The notes: generated by a model not told the origin, from the sequence alone. 64,000 nucleotides of DNA from CBDCFT01 sp965216365 (GCA_965216365.1 CBDCFT010000019.1:124001-188000), one strand, 5' to 3'. Positions 9,498 to 18,361 are shown, counted from the stretch's first letter. Made by a program: numbers and translations.

Positions 9498-10136
9498 CTA
9501 ATTCTTGTTCTTTCCAGTTGCCGGTTTGGTTCCGAGCGACCGCCACACGATTTGTCTTAAATATTCCATAGCGGACGCGGAATCGATCTCAGGACGAATG
9601 ACAGACGCCACCATTATTCCGTCTAAATGCATCGAAATAAATGCCGCTAGTTGGGCTGCGTCAACCCGGGCAAAGACTTTTTTCTTCATTCCCTGGGCAA
9701 TGACTTTGGTCAGTATATCGCGTTCATTGTCGTAGAAGCGGTCTATCGCTTTGTCTATCTGACGGGATGTCCGGCGCAACCCGCGGTAATCCAAGCTGAT
9801 CTTCACCAACTTGCGTATCGGATCTCTTAGCTGAACATGCGTATCGATCCAGTCGTTTATTACATCCTTCGGATGAACGTGCTTTGCATGGATATTTTCG
9901 TACGTTTTCAACGCCTGGTCTACCAGACTTTCGATTGCGGCTCGCAATAAATCTTCTTTGTTTTTAAAATAATAATAGATTAACGCGGTATTCACTCCTA
10001 CACTCTGAGCAATGTCTTTTATAGTTACCGATTCAAATCCCCGCTCCATAAATAAATCCGATGCGACGTTGACCAGATCGTCGGAGCGCCCCACTTTTTT
10101 TCTGATCGGCTTGCGTTGCGATGTCGTTGCTTTCAT
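9498..10136 (-). CDS. TetR/AcrR-family transcriptional regulator
   Basis: 212 residues. The N-terminal helix-turn-helix is clear (SVTIKDIAQSVGVNTALIYY then YFKNKEDLL, about residues 36-65), preceded by a basic tail rich in Lys and Arg. The C-terminal ligand domain is typical in length. An operator-like sequence lies 11 bases before its start and is shared with the exporter/ligase promoter region, which suggests autorepression plus control of the 1-10 kb cluster. The ligand is unknown; by context it may be the amine, amino acid or conjugate handled by the cluster. Confidence 0.92.
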   Translation of the reverse strand: MKATTSQRKPIRKKVGRSDDLVNVASDLFMERGFESVTIKDIAQSVGVNTALIYYYFKNKEDLLRAAIESLVDQALKTYENIHAKHVHPKDVINDWIDTHVQLRDPIRKLVKISLDYRGLRRTSRQIDKAIDRFYDNERDILTKVIAQGMKKKVFARVDAAQLAAFISMHLDGIMVASVIRPEIDSASAMEYLRQIVWRSLGTKPATGKNKN

Positions 10137-10146
10137 GCTTCTAACT

Positions 10147-10166
10147 TTTAGAGATCGATTAGTTAA
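10147..10166. promoter_or_regulatory. Putative TetR autoregulatory operator
   Basis: Contains GATCGATTAGTTAA (10153-10166), identical over 14 bases to the site at 3038-3051. It lies immediately upstream of the TetR start codon, the usual place for autorepression. Confidence 0.55.
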
Positions 10167-10187
10167 CTGCTTGTTTTAGCATGTGAA

Positions 10188-10416
10188 ATGCGCGGATCTC
10201 TCATAGAAGGGTTATGGTCTATCACTTGGATCGGCCCAAATACCGAGTTTGATATCAATGGGAATACTGACATTTCAGCGTTTGCGTGTGTTTGGCGATT
10301 TCTATGAAAATGGAAGAATCTTGGGTGGCGATTCCCATTATTATATTTCAGGAACTTATCGTATCGAAAATTTTGGATTGTCCATGCAGTATACGTTAAC
10401 TCACTATGCCGGGTGA
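10188..10416 (+). pseudogene. GrlR-like domain remnant, frameshifted
   Basis: In the ~470-base gap between the TetR gene and the next CDS, one frame from the ATG at 10188 reads a GLWSITWIGPNTEFDI-like start. A second frame from about 10258 to the TGA at 10414 reads GRILGGDSHYYISGTYRI. These blocks resemble the small beta-barrel proteins annotated as GrlR-type regulators (pattern GLY..EF, then GR.LGGDS.YYY.G.Y). A frameshift near 10255-10262 separates the parts, and no ribosome site is seen. The rest of the gap (10417-10608) holds nothing I can assign. Confidence 0.45.
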
Positions 10417-10608
10417 TAAGCAGTCATTATTCCGTAACAATGAACAAATAGATATCTTTTCCTGCCGGCCACATAGACGGCACGATAGACCGTGCTGTCG
10501 TTGAATTGTCAACACAATCTGAAAACATCAGCGAGAATTTGACTTTGCGTCTGACGCGGCGTGTTAAGGTTACCTAATATTGTTTTCTACAATGGAGCAA
10601 TTTTAACG

Positions 10609-11073
10609 ATGACTTCGATTGTACTTTTAGTTGCCATTACTTTCTTATACGCGGGATACAACTTTTTTGTCAAAGTGGCCGGCGGCCACGTTCCAACCGT
10701 CAACACGAGCACGGTGCTTGCGACCATCAGCCTACAGCTCGCCGCTTTGTTTACATCTTCTAGCTTTCTGGTGTTCTTATCCCTGCGTGGCGGCCATACT
10801 TTATCGCTAAGTCCTCGCGTTTACATGTGGTCGATCGTTGCCGGGCTTTGCATCGGTGCGGCTGAAATTTTGTACTTTTATTTGTTCCGCGACATGGGAG
10901 GAAAAGAAGCCATGTCAGCCAACGTAGCCATCCCGACCATTGTCACAGGCACAATAATCATCACAATGATTGCCTCATACACCATCCTGCGCGAATCCCT
11001 AACCCTTACACAAACTGTTGGGGTCGCAGTCGTTATCATTGGAATTCTACTCACGTTTTTTGGCAAGTCATAG
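10609..11073 (+). CDS. Half-size EamA-like membrane protein
   Basis: 154 residues from the ATG at 10609, which has GGAG at 10594-10597; an in-frame GTG at 10561 has weaker support. About five hydrophobic segments form a single EamA/SMR-like repeat ending AVVIIGILLTFFGKS. Proteins of this size pair or dimerise to make a transporter equivalent to the ten-helix DMT type. It stands upstream of the GFA gene on the same strand. The function is not predictable beyond small-molecule transport. Confidence 0.75.
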   Translation: MTSIVLLVAITFLYAGYNFFVKVAGGHVPTVNTSTVLATISLQLAALFTSSSFLVFLSLRGGHTLSLSPRVYMWSIVAGLCIGAAEILYFYLFRDMGGKEAMSANVAIPTIVTGTIIITMIASYTILRESLTLTQTVGVAVVIIGILLTFFGKS

Positions 11074-11107
11074 TAGTTATCCGCCTCCTCAGACCGAAGC
11101 CAAAAAT

Positions 11108-11551
11108 ATGAGCAAACATAACGAAAAAGAACTAACGGGAGGATGCGTATGTGGCACGGTTCGTTACACGCTCGCCACACGCCCAACTACCGTCACAGCC
11201 TGCCACTGCAGTCAATGCCGGCGCATGACCGGTCATTTCATGGCCGCTGCATTTGTTAAAAAATCAGATTTCACTGTTAACGAATCACCCAGTCTTCGGT
11301 GGTACCGCTCATCGCCCACAGCACAACGTGGGTTTTGCGGCGAATGCGGATCGACGCTGTTTTGGGCGGGTGACACATGGGATGAGATCGGAATCGCGGC
11401 GGGAACGCTGGACGCCACTCAAGGAATGAAACTTACCGCACATGTGTTTACACCGGACAAGGGCGACTACTACGACATTACCGACGGGCTGCCCCAATAC
11501 AAAACCGACGAAGAGCTAATCAATCAACAGCGAGAGCAATCAGAGAACTAG
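11108..11551 (+). CDS. GFA-family zinc protein (CENP-V/glutathione-dependent formaldehyde-activating type)
   Basis: 147 residues from the ATG at 11108; an upstream in-frame start at 11018 overlaps the preceding gene and is not preferred. Zinc ligands of the family are all present: Cys13 and Cys15 (GCVCG), Cys32, Cys34 and Cys37 (CHCSQC), Cys77 and Cys80 (FCGECG). The founding member binds glutathione and formaldehyde, but most family members are uncharacterised. Beside a glutathione transferase and glyoxalase I, a role in thiol or aldehyde detoxification is plausible. It overlaps the convergent GST gene by four bases. Confidence 0.88.
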   Translation: MSKHNEKELTGGCVCGTVRYTLATRPTTVTACHCSQCRRMTGHFMAAAFVKKSDFTVNESPSLRWYRSSPTAQRGFCGECGSTLFWAGDTWDEIGIAAGTLDATQGMKLTAHVFTPDKGDYYDITDGLPQYKTDEELINQQREQSEN

Positions 11552-12237
11552 ATGCGCATATCCCGTGCGGTAGTTCCCGAAGCACTGCCGTCCGCATACT
11601 GACTGTAAGCGTCGATGTGATATGCATCGTCATGGGCCGTCTCTCTAGCACTCGGCCTTTCGCGCATGGCGGCAAGCCACTCTTTTACACGCGAACAAGA
11701 AGGCGGAATCCCTAAGCTACGATAAGTATCCAATACAGCTATCCGTTCGTAGTGCGGATACATTGCCAAATCGACTACCGATATTTGATCGCCAAACCAG
11801 TACGGACCGGTCCATTTACTGCCCAATCCAAGACGTTCCGTAAACTCCATATGCTCAACCATTCGATCGACCAAGCCCTGTCTCTTCGATAGATTCTGTT
11901 CAAGCAGCAAACGGTAGAACGTGGGTACGAATTTGACGTTGTCAAAATCAATCCAGGTTCTTGCAGAAGCGCGCTCTCCTGGTGTACTGGGCATTAACGG
12001 AGGCACCGGAAATGTTTCTTCGAGGAACTCATTAATAATTGTCGATTCATACACGCGCACATCTCCCGCGTTCAACACTGGAACCTTACTATAGGGAGAT
12101 ACTTCTTCAAACCATTTTGGTTTATCGTTGAGATCAATTTCGATTCGTTCGAAATCCAATCCCTTTTCCAAAAGACACATGTGTGTGCGTTGCGCAAAAG
12201 GACATTCTTCTGCTTGAATCAATTGAAGTTCACACAT
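11548..12237 (-). CDS. Glutathione S-transferase family protein
   Basis: 229 residues. The N-terminal thioredoxin-like domain has the ECPFAQR motif with a catalytic-type Cys12, then the cis-proline region KVPVL and the ESTIINEFLE glutathione-binding segment. The all-helical C-terminal domain follows. A cysteine rather than Ser/Tyr at the active site suggests omega-, beta- or reductase-like activity. It is transcribed in the same direction as the DUF1330 and glyoxalase genes upstream, so it may form a small glutathione-linked detoxification unit with them. Confidence 0.9.
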   Translation of the reverse strand: MCELQLIQAEECPFAQRTHMCLLEKGLDFERIEIDLNDKPKWFEEVSPYSKVPVLNAGDVRVYESTIINEFLEETFPVPPLMPSTPGERASARTWIDFDNVKFVPTFYRLLLEQNLSKRQGLVDRMVEHMEFTERLGLGSKWTGPYWFGDQISVVDLAMYPHYERIAVLDTYRSLGIPPSCSRVKEWLAAMRERPSARETAHDDAYHIDAYSQYADGSASGTTARDMRI

Positions 12238-12307
12238 GAAATAGCCCTGATGTTATGTAAATCATTGATCAAATTTGATATAACATGACGCCATGCCGTG
12301 ACAAACA

Positions 12308-12598
12308 TCAATCAACACCCTCAACTAAAATCATTTCTGTATCCGCCGTAGCCTGTCGTAGCTCTTTTGCCGGACCGTATTCAGCCGAATTCCACCAGGC
12401 TTTTGCGTTATCGCTTGAAGGAAACTCGAGAATAACCAGACGGCCGGGCAACCAACTGCCTTCCATGTTTTCCAACGCGCCGCCACGTACTAGAAATTTC
12501 CCACCATAAGCTTCCAGGGTTGGCGGCACCATGGTTTTGTAGTTTTCGTATCGAGCAGGATCGTTTACGTTCACTTGCACAACAATATAAGCAGACAT
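12308..12598 (-). CDS. DUF1330 family protein
   Basis: 96 residues from the ATG at 12598 (MSAYIVVQVNVNDP); longer in-frame starts run into the upstream gene. It has the dimeric alpha-beta-barrel look of DUF1330: YENYKTMVPPTLEAYGGKFLVRGG, then ILEFPSSDNAKAWWNSAEY. The function of the family is unknown. Only two bases separate it from the glyoxalase gene, so they are almost certainly co-transcribed. Confidence 0.88.
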   Translation of the reverse strand: MSAYIVVQVNVNDPARYENYKTMVPPTLEAYGGKFLVRGGALENMEGSWLPGRLVILEFPSSDNAKAWWNSAEYGPAKELRQATADTEMILVEGVD

Positions 12599-12600
12599 GG

Positions 12601-13020
12601 TTACCACTCTCCTGTGTTGGGCATGGAAGTCCACGGCTCTTGTAATGGCAATGCATCGCCCTTCTGTAATAGTTCAATGGAAATATTGTCCGGTGATCGT
12701 ACAAAAGCCATACGTCCGTCACGCGGCGGTCGGTTTATTGTAACGCCACCATCCATTAAGCGCTGACACGTCTCGTAAATATTCTCGACACTGTAAGCCA
12801 GGTGCCCGAAATTGCGGCCGCTATCGTATTCTTCCGGATCCCAGTTATATGTCAGTTCGACTTGCGCATCTTCCTGTCCTTCCGGCGCAAGAAACACTAG
12901 AGTAAACCGCCCATCGGGATAGTCGTTCCGACGAACTTCTTTTAACCCGAGCTTATTGCAATAAAAATCAATTGACGCGTCGATATCAGTGACACGCACC
13001 ATGGTGTGAAGGTATTTCAT
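12601..13020 (-). CDS. gloA: Lactoylglutathione lyase (glyoxalase I)
   Basis: 139 residues, matching bacterial GloA. It converts the methylglyoxal-glutathione hemithioacetal to S-lactoylglutathione in the cytosol. The four metal ligands are visible: His5 (LHTMVRV), Glu55 (QVELTYNW), His73 (GHLAY) and Glu116 (SIELLQ), spaced as in the nickel-type Escherichia coli enzyme. It heads a minus-strand run with the DUF1330 and GST genes. Confidence 0.93.
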   Translation of the reverse strand: MKYLHTMVRVTDIDASIDFYCNKLGLKEVRRNDYPDGRFTLVFLAPEGQEDAQVELTYNWDPEEYDSGRNFGHLAYSVENIYETCQRLMDGGVTINRPPRDGRMAFVRSPDNISIELLQKGDALPLQEPWTSMPNTGEW

Positions 13021-13043
13021 AGATTACTCCTAATTTAAACTTG

Positions 13044-13068
13044 TTCGCGAGCAAGCTCACTCCCACTA
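13044..13068. repeat. REP-like palindrome
   Basis: The run TCGCGAGCAAGCTCACTCCC belongs to the repetitive extragenic palindrome type common in pseudomonads and related gammaproteobacteria. A near copy occurs at about 23560-23583. Confidence 0.5.
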
Positions 13069-13176
13069 ATGTGTTCTAGTATTAGATGTCGGCAATCCGT
13101 ATTTTAAACTCTAGAACCTGCCCCGAATGTTGAAAGCCGATAGCTGATCGCAAACAGCTGGACTCCAATCCGACTT

Positions 13177-14883
13177 TTAACGCATGCGCCATGCCTGGGT
13201 TTTCTTTTCAATGCCACGCGTCAGTAAATAGTGAAGGATACGCACGCCGGCGGCGGTATAGAAAATCATCATGCCCATGGCCGCGGCCGGTGCGATATCG
13301 CCGGCGTCATCCATGTTTAATACGGCTACGGATGCGAGCGTCGTATCGGGGCCATATAAAAACACCACCGCGGATACCGTGGTCATGGCATTAACAAACA
13401 GGTAAATACTGATATCGAGAATGGCTGGCAGACATACCGGCACGGTGACTCGTCCAAACGTTTTGTAAAAGGGTTGCTTGAGCGAAGCAGCAACCGCTTC
13501 GAACTCAGCATCCATTTGTTTTAATGCCGTCACAGCGGTCAGATGACTCACAGTGTAAAAGTGGGTCACCGTACTGATCACGAGGATAATCATGGTGTGA
13601 TAGATCGCGTTTAATGGATTGCCCGAAGCGTTAAAAAAGAATATATACGCCAGGCCCAACACCAACCCCGGTACCGCCATGGGCATCATGGCAAGAAACT
13701 GAAAAAAGGCACGGCCTTCGCGAAAACCTCTGCCTTTCTCCACCATATACGCGCCGGTAAACACGATGACGGTGCCGATTATCGCCGTATAAAACGACAT
13801 GCGAATTGAATTGAAATAGGACGCCCAACCACCACCATCCATACGATCAAACTCGTAATTCACGAGACTCCAACTGAGATCGTAGGGATAAAATTTGATG
13901 AGTGCGGCGTACTGGCAAACGAGTAAAATTCCGAGAATAAAAATACTGACTAGAATTGCGAATCCCAGCATGGTCATATCAAATCGGCGACTGGGTTTTG
14001 GCTCCAGCGCGACCGCACGGGCAGACAACAGGGCGACCTGTTTTTTCTGCACAATTCTATCCACCGTGAATGCGATAGCGGCGGGAAGCAGCAAAATCAT
14101 GCTGACGACCGCTCCCATTTCAAAGTTCTGTTGACCGATAACCTGCTTGTAAACATCTGTTGCTAATACATTGAAATCACCGCCAATAACTTTTGGCGCG
14201 CCAAAATCGGTAATTGACAATGTGAACACAACAAACGCAGCGCTGATCAAACCATAACGCGCACCGGGCAAGGTCACGGTCCAGAATATTTTCGCCTTGC
14301 TGGCACGCAGCGAAACCGCGGCCTCATACAAACGCGAATCAGCGATAGACAGTGCCGTGATTATGATGATGACAGCATGCGGCAAGGTAAAAAATACTTC
14401 CGCAATAACGATACCGATAGGCCCGTAAATCTCATGACCAAACAACAGCCATTTCATCATGCCCTGGCGACCAAACAAATACACCAAGGCAATTCCGGGT
14501 AACAATGACGGCACGAGAATCGGCACCATGGAAACGCTTTTGAAAAACCCTTTCCATGGCATGCAACTGCGTGTCAATGCATACGCCAGCACGAATGCAA
14601 CGCTAACGGTGATTAACGTGACCAGGACAGCGATGAATAAACTGTTGTTAATAGAATATGCCAGCGCCGGTGTACTGAAATACTCGATGTAGTTGGCAAA
14701 CCCGATGAACTCGCCATCGTCATTCTTGAAGCTTTTAGAGAGTAATGTGTATAGCGGCAACGCCAAGGCAATGAACAAGTACAACCCTATTACGAGCATG
14801 AAAGCGCGCATTTGCCAGTCATCGAGACTGGACTTGGGCTTTACTTTTTCCAGGCTATCGGCAGTGGGAGCGTCGGCGGTCAC
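13177..14883 (-). CDS. ABC transporter permease, fused two-domain (2-aminoethylphosphonate/iron type)
   Basis: 568 residues with two consecutive permease halves and about twelve membrane segments. Each half has an EAA-type coupling loop: EAAVSLRASKAKIFWTVTLP in the first and EAVAASLKQPFYKTFGRVTV in the second. This fused FbpB-like architecture is used for ferric iron and for the PhnU2/AepV-type 2-aminoethylphosphonate importers. With the binding protein at 16070 I favour 2-AEP. It lies nine bases after the ATPase gene on the minus strand. Confidence 0.88.
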   Translation of the reverse strand: MTADAPTADSLEKVKPKSSLDDWQMRAFMLVIGLYLFIALALPLYTLLSKSFKNDDGEFIGFANYIEYFSTPALAYSINNSLFIAVLVTLITVSVAFVLAYALTRSCMPWKGFFKSVSMVPILVPSLLPGIALVYLFGRQGMMKWLLFGHEIYGPIGIVIAEVFFTLPHAVIIIITALSIADSRLYEAAVSLRASKAKIFWTVTLPGARYGLISAAFVVFTLSITDFGAPKVIGGDFNVLATDVYKQVIGQQNFEMGAVVSMILLLPAAIAFTVDRIVQKKQVALLSARAVALEPKPSRRFDMTMLGFAILVSIFILGILLVCQYAALIKFYPYDLSWSLVNYEFDRMDGGGWASYFNSIRMSFYTAIIGTVIVFTGAYMVEKGRGFREGRAFFQFLAMMPMAVPGLVLGLAYIFFFNASGNPLNAIYHTMIILVISTVTHFYTVSHLTAVTALKQMDAEFEAVAASLKQPFYKTFGRVTVPVCLPAILDISIYLFVNAMTTVSAVVFLYGPDTTLASVAVLNMDDAGDIAPAAAMGMMIFYTAAGVRILHYLLTRGIEKKTQAWRMR

Positions 14884-14892
14884 GGTAAAGAC

Positions 14893-15978
14893 TTAACTGG
14901 TAAATACACGAACGCTATCCGGTGGCAACACAACCCAGCGTTCATCGCCTGACTCAACCCCTAAACGGCGTATCAGATTGATTGAAAAATCCGCTAATAG
15001 TCTTGTGTCTCCCAATGACTCAGATCGAAGCGCCGCGCGCACAAACGAACCGAGAAATTCCATTTCCTCAATTTTGATATTTAACGCGTTACTTTCAACG
15101 CCTTTCACACCTTGGATCACAATATCCTCCGGGCGGATGGCTACGGTCACATTTTGATCTTTTGGCAAATCGCCAGTAGCAGCGGTCAACGCTACGTCTC
15201 CCACTCTCACCTGTCCCTCACCGATAGCCTTGCCTGCCACAAAATTCATGGTGCCAATAAACTCCGCCACGAACTGTGTTGCCGGCTCACGATACACGTC
15301 CGTTGGCGAACCGATCTGCTCGATAACGCCGTGATTCATAACCACAATACGATCCGCCATGGTCAAGGCCTCTTCCTGATCGTGCGTTACCATGATAGTA
15401 GTCACGCCGAGGCGTTCCTGCAGTTGTTTTACTTCGCGGCGCAATTCCACCCGCACTTTTGCGTCCAGCGCAGACAACGGTTCATCCAGCAATAACAAAC
15501 CCGGCGTTGTTGCAATCGCACGAGCCAAGGCGATGCGTTGTTGTTGCCCGCCGGACAATTGGGCCGGATACTTTTCACTTTGCTCGGGTAAACCGACCAG
15601 CTCAAGCAATTCGTTTACACGCTTGACAATATCGGCTTTTGTGGCCTTACGATTTTCCAGACCATACGCGACGTTTTTTCTCACCGTTAAATTGGGGAAC
15701 AACGCGTAGGACTGAAAAACGATTCCAAAGTCGCGTTCACTGGGCGGTAACGCCGAAATATCTTTACCCGCCTGTTCGATCCTGCCATAGGTTTGAATAT
15801 CCAGTCCGGCGATAGCCCGCAATAATGTAGTTTTGCCGCATCCGGATGGACCCAGAAAGCAAACAAACTCGCCTTCAAAAACATCCAGCGATATATCTTC
15901 TAACGCAGTGAAGGTACCGAACTTTTTAGTCAGTTCGGTGATTCGTAAAAATGGTGTTTTTGTTTCGGCTTCAGCCAT
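14893..15978 (-). CDS. ABC transporter ATP-binding protein (2-AEP-type)
   Basis: 361 residues. Walker A GPSGCGKTT at 43-51, Q-loop Gln89, signature LSGGQQQ at 141-147, Walker B LLLLDEP at 161-167 and the switch histidine His199 are all intact. The C-terminal ~110 residues look like a TOBE regulatory domain (IRPEDIVIQ). The length fits the PhnT2/FbpC subgroup. It couples ATP hydrolysis to the two-domain permease. Confidence 0.92.
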   Translation of the reverse strand: MAEAETKTPFLRITELTKKFGTFTALEDISLDVFEGEFVCFLGPSGCGKTTLLRAIAGLDIQTYGRIEQAGKDISALPPSERDFGIVFQSYALFPNLTVRKNVAYGLENRKATKADIVKRVNELLELVGLPEQSEKYPAQLSGGQQQRIALARAIATTPGLLLLDEPLSALDAKVRVELRREVKQLQERLGVTTIMVTHDQEEALTMADRIVVMNHGVIEQIGSPTDVYREPATQFVAEFIGTMNFVAGKAIGEGQVRVGDVALTAATGDLPKDQNVTVAIRPEDIVIQGVKGVESNALNIKIEEMEFLGSFVRAALRSESLGDTRLLADFSINLIRRLGVESGDERWVVLPPDSVRVFTS

Positions 15979-16006
15979 AATGCTTCCCCCGCCTCTACTA
16001 ATGAAA

Positions 16007-16038
16007 AAGCCGGTTACCGCTATCGCGGTAACCGGCTT
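16007..16038 (-). terminator. Strong hairpin between binding-protein and ATPase genes
   Basis: AAGCCGGTTACCGC pairs perfectly with GCGGTAACCGGCTT over 14 bp with a TATC loop. On the minus strand the stem is followed by a T run. This looks like a Rho-independent terminator placed after the binding-protein gene, so that only part of the transcripts continue into the ATPase and permease genes; excess binding protein is the usual outcome. Confidence 0.75.
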
Positions 16039-16069
16039 GCCAACCCATTAACCGTGCAAAGTAATTATT

Positions 16070-17095
16070 TTAACTTTTGGGTTCAGACTTGGAATCATAA
16101 CGTTTCTGCCATTCGGCCAGAATTGCTTTACGATTTTGCGCTGCCCATTCGAAATCATTGTCAATCATCGCCTCGTTAATGCCTTCCGGAAAATGCTCAA
16201 CCGGTTTCGCAACACCCGGAATGGCGACGACAGCGTAGCCTTCGTTGTACATTTCGTTGGCTTTCTCTGTAACGGACCAATCGACCAAAGTCTTGGCCGC
16301 TTCCAGATTGTCGGTGCCTTTTACGATTGCCGTCGCTTCCATGTCCCAACCGATACCTTCGGAAGGAATGATTATTTCAAGCGGTGCGCCTTGTGCTTTT
16401 GACTTCGCCCCACGGAAAGCAAACGAGACGCCAATCGCGACTTCACCGGCCGCCGCCTGTTTGCACGGTTTGGAACCGGAATGCGTGTAATGATCGATAT
16501 TTTCATGCAACCCATCCATGAATTCCCATCCGCCTTCTTCACCCATCATTTGTAACCAACTGGATACATCCAGAAAGCCGGTGCCGGATGAGTTCGGGTT
16601 CGGCATGGCGATATGACCTTTGTACTCCGGCTTGGTCAAATCCGCCCAGGATGACGGCATCGGAAGATTATTGTTTTCAGCTTCGACAGTGTTTACACAG
16701 ATCGCGGCTACCCAGGCATCCATACCCGTCCAGGTCGGTGGATCGTCCTTGTCTCTAAACTTCGGATCGAGTTTGTCCAATCCCGCCGGGGCATAGGGTT
16801 CTAACATATCCTCGCCTTTCATTAACAATAAACTGGTCGCGGCCAGCCCCCAAATAACATCGGCTTGCGGATTATCTTTTTCCGCTAATAATTTCGCCGT
16901 CACGATGCCGGTGGAGTCCCGCACCCATTTAATGTTGATATCAGGATGATCCTGATTAAAACGCTCCGCGTATTTTTTCAGATCTTCCGCTTCGACAGCG
17001 GTGTAAACCGTTAAATCGGTCGCAGCCTGAGTTAATGAAGAAGCAAAAAACAAACCGGCGACAAGAGCCGAGACTTTACGAACAGTGATTTTCAT
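16070..17095 (-). CDS. Periplasmic substrate-binding protein, probable 2-aminoethylphosphonate ABC transporter
   Basis: 341 residues with a signal peptide (positively charged start, hydrophobic core, cleavage near LTQAA at 22-25). The mature protein is of the Fbp/PhnS2 class: DLTVYTAVEAEDLKKYAERF, RDSTGIVTAKLLAEKDNPQA, then PNPNSSGTGFLDV. This matches my memory of the putative 2-AEP binding protein family (PhnS2/AepX) better than ferric-binding FbpA. No phosphonatase or transaminase genes accompany it, so substrate assignment is by family only. It is the promoter-proximal gene of the transporter. Confidence 0.82.
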   Translation of the reverse strand: MKITVRKVSALVAGLFFASSLTQAATDLTVYTAVEAEDLKKYAERFNQDHPDINIKWVRDSTGIVTAKLLAEKDNPQADVIWGLAATSLLLMKGEDMLEPYAPAGLDKLDPKFRDKDDPPTWTGMDAWVAAICVNTVEAENNNLPMPSSWADLTKPEYKGHIAMPNPNSSGTGFLDVSSWLQMMGEEGGWEFMDGLHENIDHYTHSGSKPCKQAAAGEVAIGVSFAFRGAKSKAQGAPLEIIIPSEGIGWDMEATAIVKGTDNLEAAKTLVDWSVTEKANEMYNEGYAVVAIPGVAKPVEHFPEGINEAMIDNDFEWAAQNRKAILAEWQKRYDSKSEPKS

Positions 17096-17194
17096 ACTGG
17101 TAGTTACCCTCTCACTTTGTTGATAGAAATTTTATTGTACGAATCCGATTTTAACCAATCGAAATTGTTCGGACAGTAACATTATAAAACAATC

Positions 17195-17212
17195 ACCGGG
17201 GTGTTTCCCGGT
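17195..17212 (-). terminator. Probable terminator after ddl
   Basis: ACCGGG and CCCGGT form a 6-bp stem around a 6-base loop downstream of the ddl stop. On the minus strand it is followed by a short T-rich stretch. It separates ddl from the ABC transporter genes. Confidence 0.45.
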
Positions 17213-17257
17213 ATGCCCGGCAATATGCGTCAGAAAGCTCTGCCAGTCAACGTGAAA

Positions 17258-18361
17258 CTACAGCGCTGTACGTGTATTTTGCCGGTCTTTTTGCCGTTCC
17301 AGCGCCAATTCAATCAATCGATCAATCAGTTCTGTGTAAGAAATGCCGCTGGCCTCCCACAATTTCGGATACATGCTAATGGGCGTGAAACCCGGCATAG
17401 TATTTATTTCATTAACATAAACCTGCTCCGTGTCGCGCCGCACAAAAAAGTCGACCCGCGCCAGTCCAGCGGCTTCGACAGCTTGAAAGGCATGCAACGA
17501 CATTTCGCGTACCGCTTCCGTCGTTTGTTCGGAAATTTTCGCCGGAATGATTAAGTCCGATTTGTCATCGATGTACTTTGTCTGGTAATCATAAAACTCA
17601 TTGCCCGGTAAAATTTCTCCAACGACCGAAGCCTTTGGGTGTTCGTTTCCCAACACCGCGCATTCGACCTCGTGACAATTTTCCAGCCCCGCTTCGACAA
17701 TAACCTTGTAATCGTATTCCGCCGCCGTGTTAATGCCCACAATCAATTCGGATTCGTCATGCGCTTTGCTGACGCCTACACTTGAACCCATGTTCGCCGG
17801 TTTTACGAACAACGGAAATGCAAGTTTGCCTGTTATTTCTTTTAAGATCGTGCGACTGTCGGATTGCCAGTGTTGCCGGCGCACGGTGATGTGTTCGGTC
17901 TGCTGCAAACCTTCGGCGCGAAATGCGCGTTTCATCATCTCCTTATCCATGCCAACCGCGGAGCCGACCACACCAGAACCGACATAGGCTACTCCGGCCA
18001 GTTCCAGTAAGCCCTGCATCGTGCCGTCTTCACCATAAGGACCGTGCAACAATGGAAATACTACATCGAGTCCCTGGGCGATCTCTTGCGTCGAATCGGA
18101 ATGTTGCGACACCAGTTGGCGACTGCCTGGATAATCCAACAACACCGGCGACAGCGCATCGCTTTGGACTACACCTGCCTCCAGAACCGGCCGCGCGTCT
18201 TCGGCGAGCAACCATTGTCCTTGCTTGTCGATGCCGATCATGGTCACATCGTATTTGTCCTTGTTCACCGCGGCCAACATCGAACGCGCAGACGTGACCG
18301 ACACTTCGTGTTCGCACGAGCGTCCGCCGAACAGAATGCCTAGTCGGGTTTTTTCAGTCAT
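17258..18361 (-). CDS. ddl: D-alanine--D-alanine ligase
   Basis: 367 residues, DdlA-like length. It joins two D-alanines with ATP for peptidoglycan precursor synthesis in the cytosol. Visible ATP-grasp features: ILFGGRSCEHEVSVTSA at the N-terminus, the KPANMGSSVGVSKA nucleotide-binding loop, and the C-terminal EINTMPGFTPISMYPKLW metal and substrate block. It sits outside any cell-wall (mur/fts) cluster and next to an aminotransferase and the DgcN-DgcA pair, so it may serve D-amino-acid metabolism or be a second Ddl. Confidence 0.94.
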   Translation of the reverse strand: MTEKTRLGILFGGRSCEHEVSVTSARSMLAAVNKDKYDVTMIGIDKQGQWLLAEDARPVLEAGVVQSDALSPVLLDYPGSRQLVSQHSDSTQEIAQGLDVVFPLLHGPYGEDGTMQGLLELAGVAYVGSGVVGSAVGMDKEMMKRAFRAEGLQQTEHITVRRQHWQSDSRTILKEITGKLAFPLFVKPANMGSSVGVSKAHDESELIVGINTAAEYDYKVIVEAGLENCHEVECAVLGNEHPKASVVGEILPGNEFYDYQTKYIDDKSDLIIPAKISEQTTEAVREMSLHAFQAVEAAGLARVDFFVRRDTEQVYVNEINTMPGFTPISMYPKLWEASGISYTELIDRLIELALERQKDRQNTRTAL

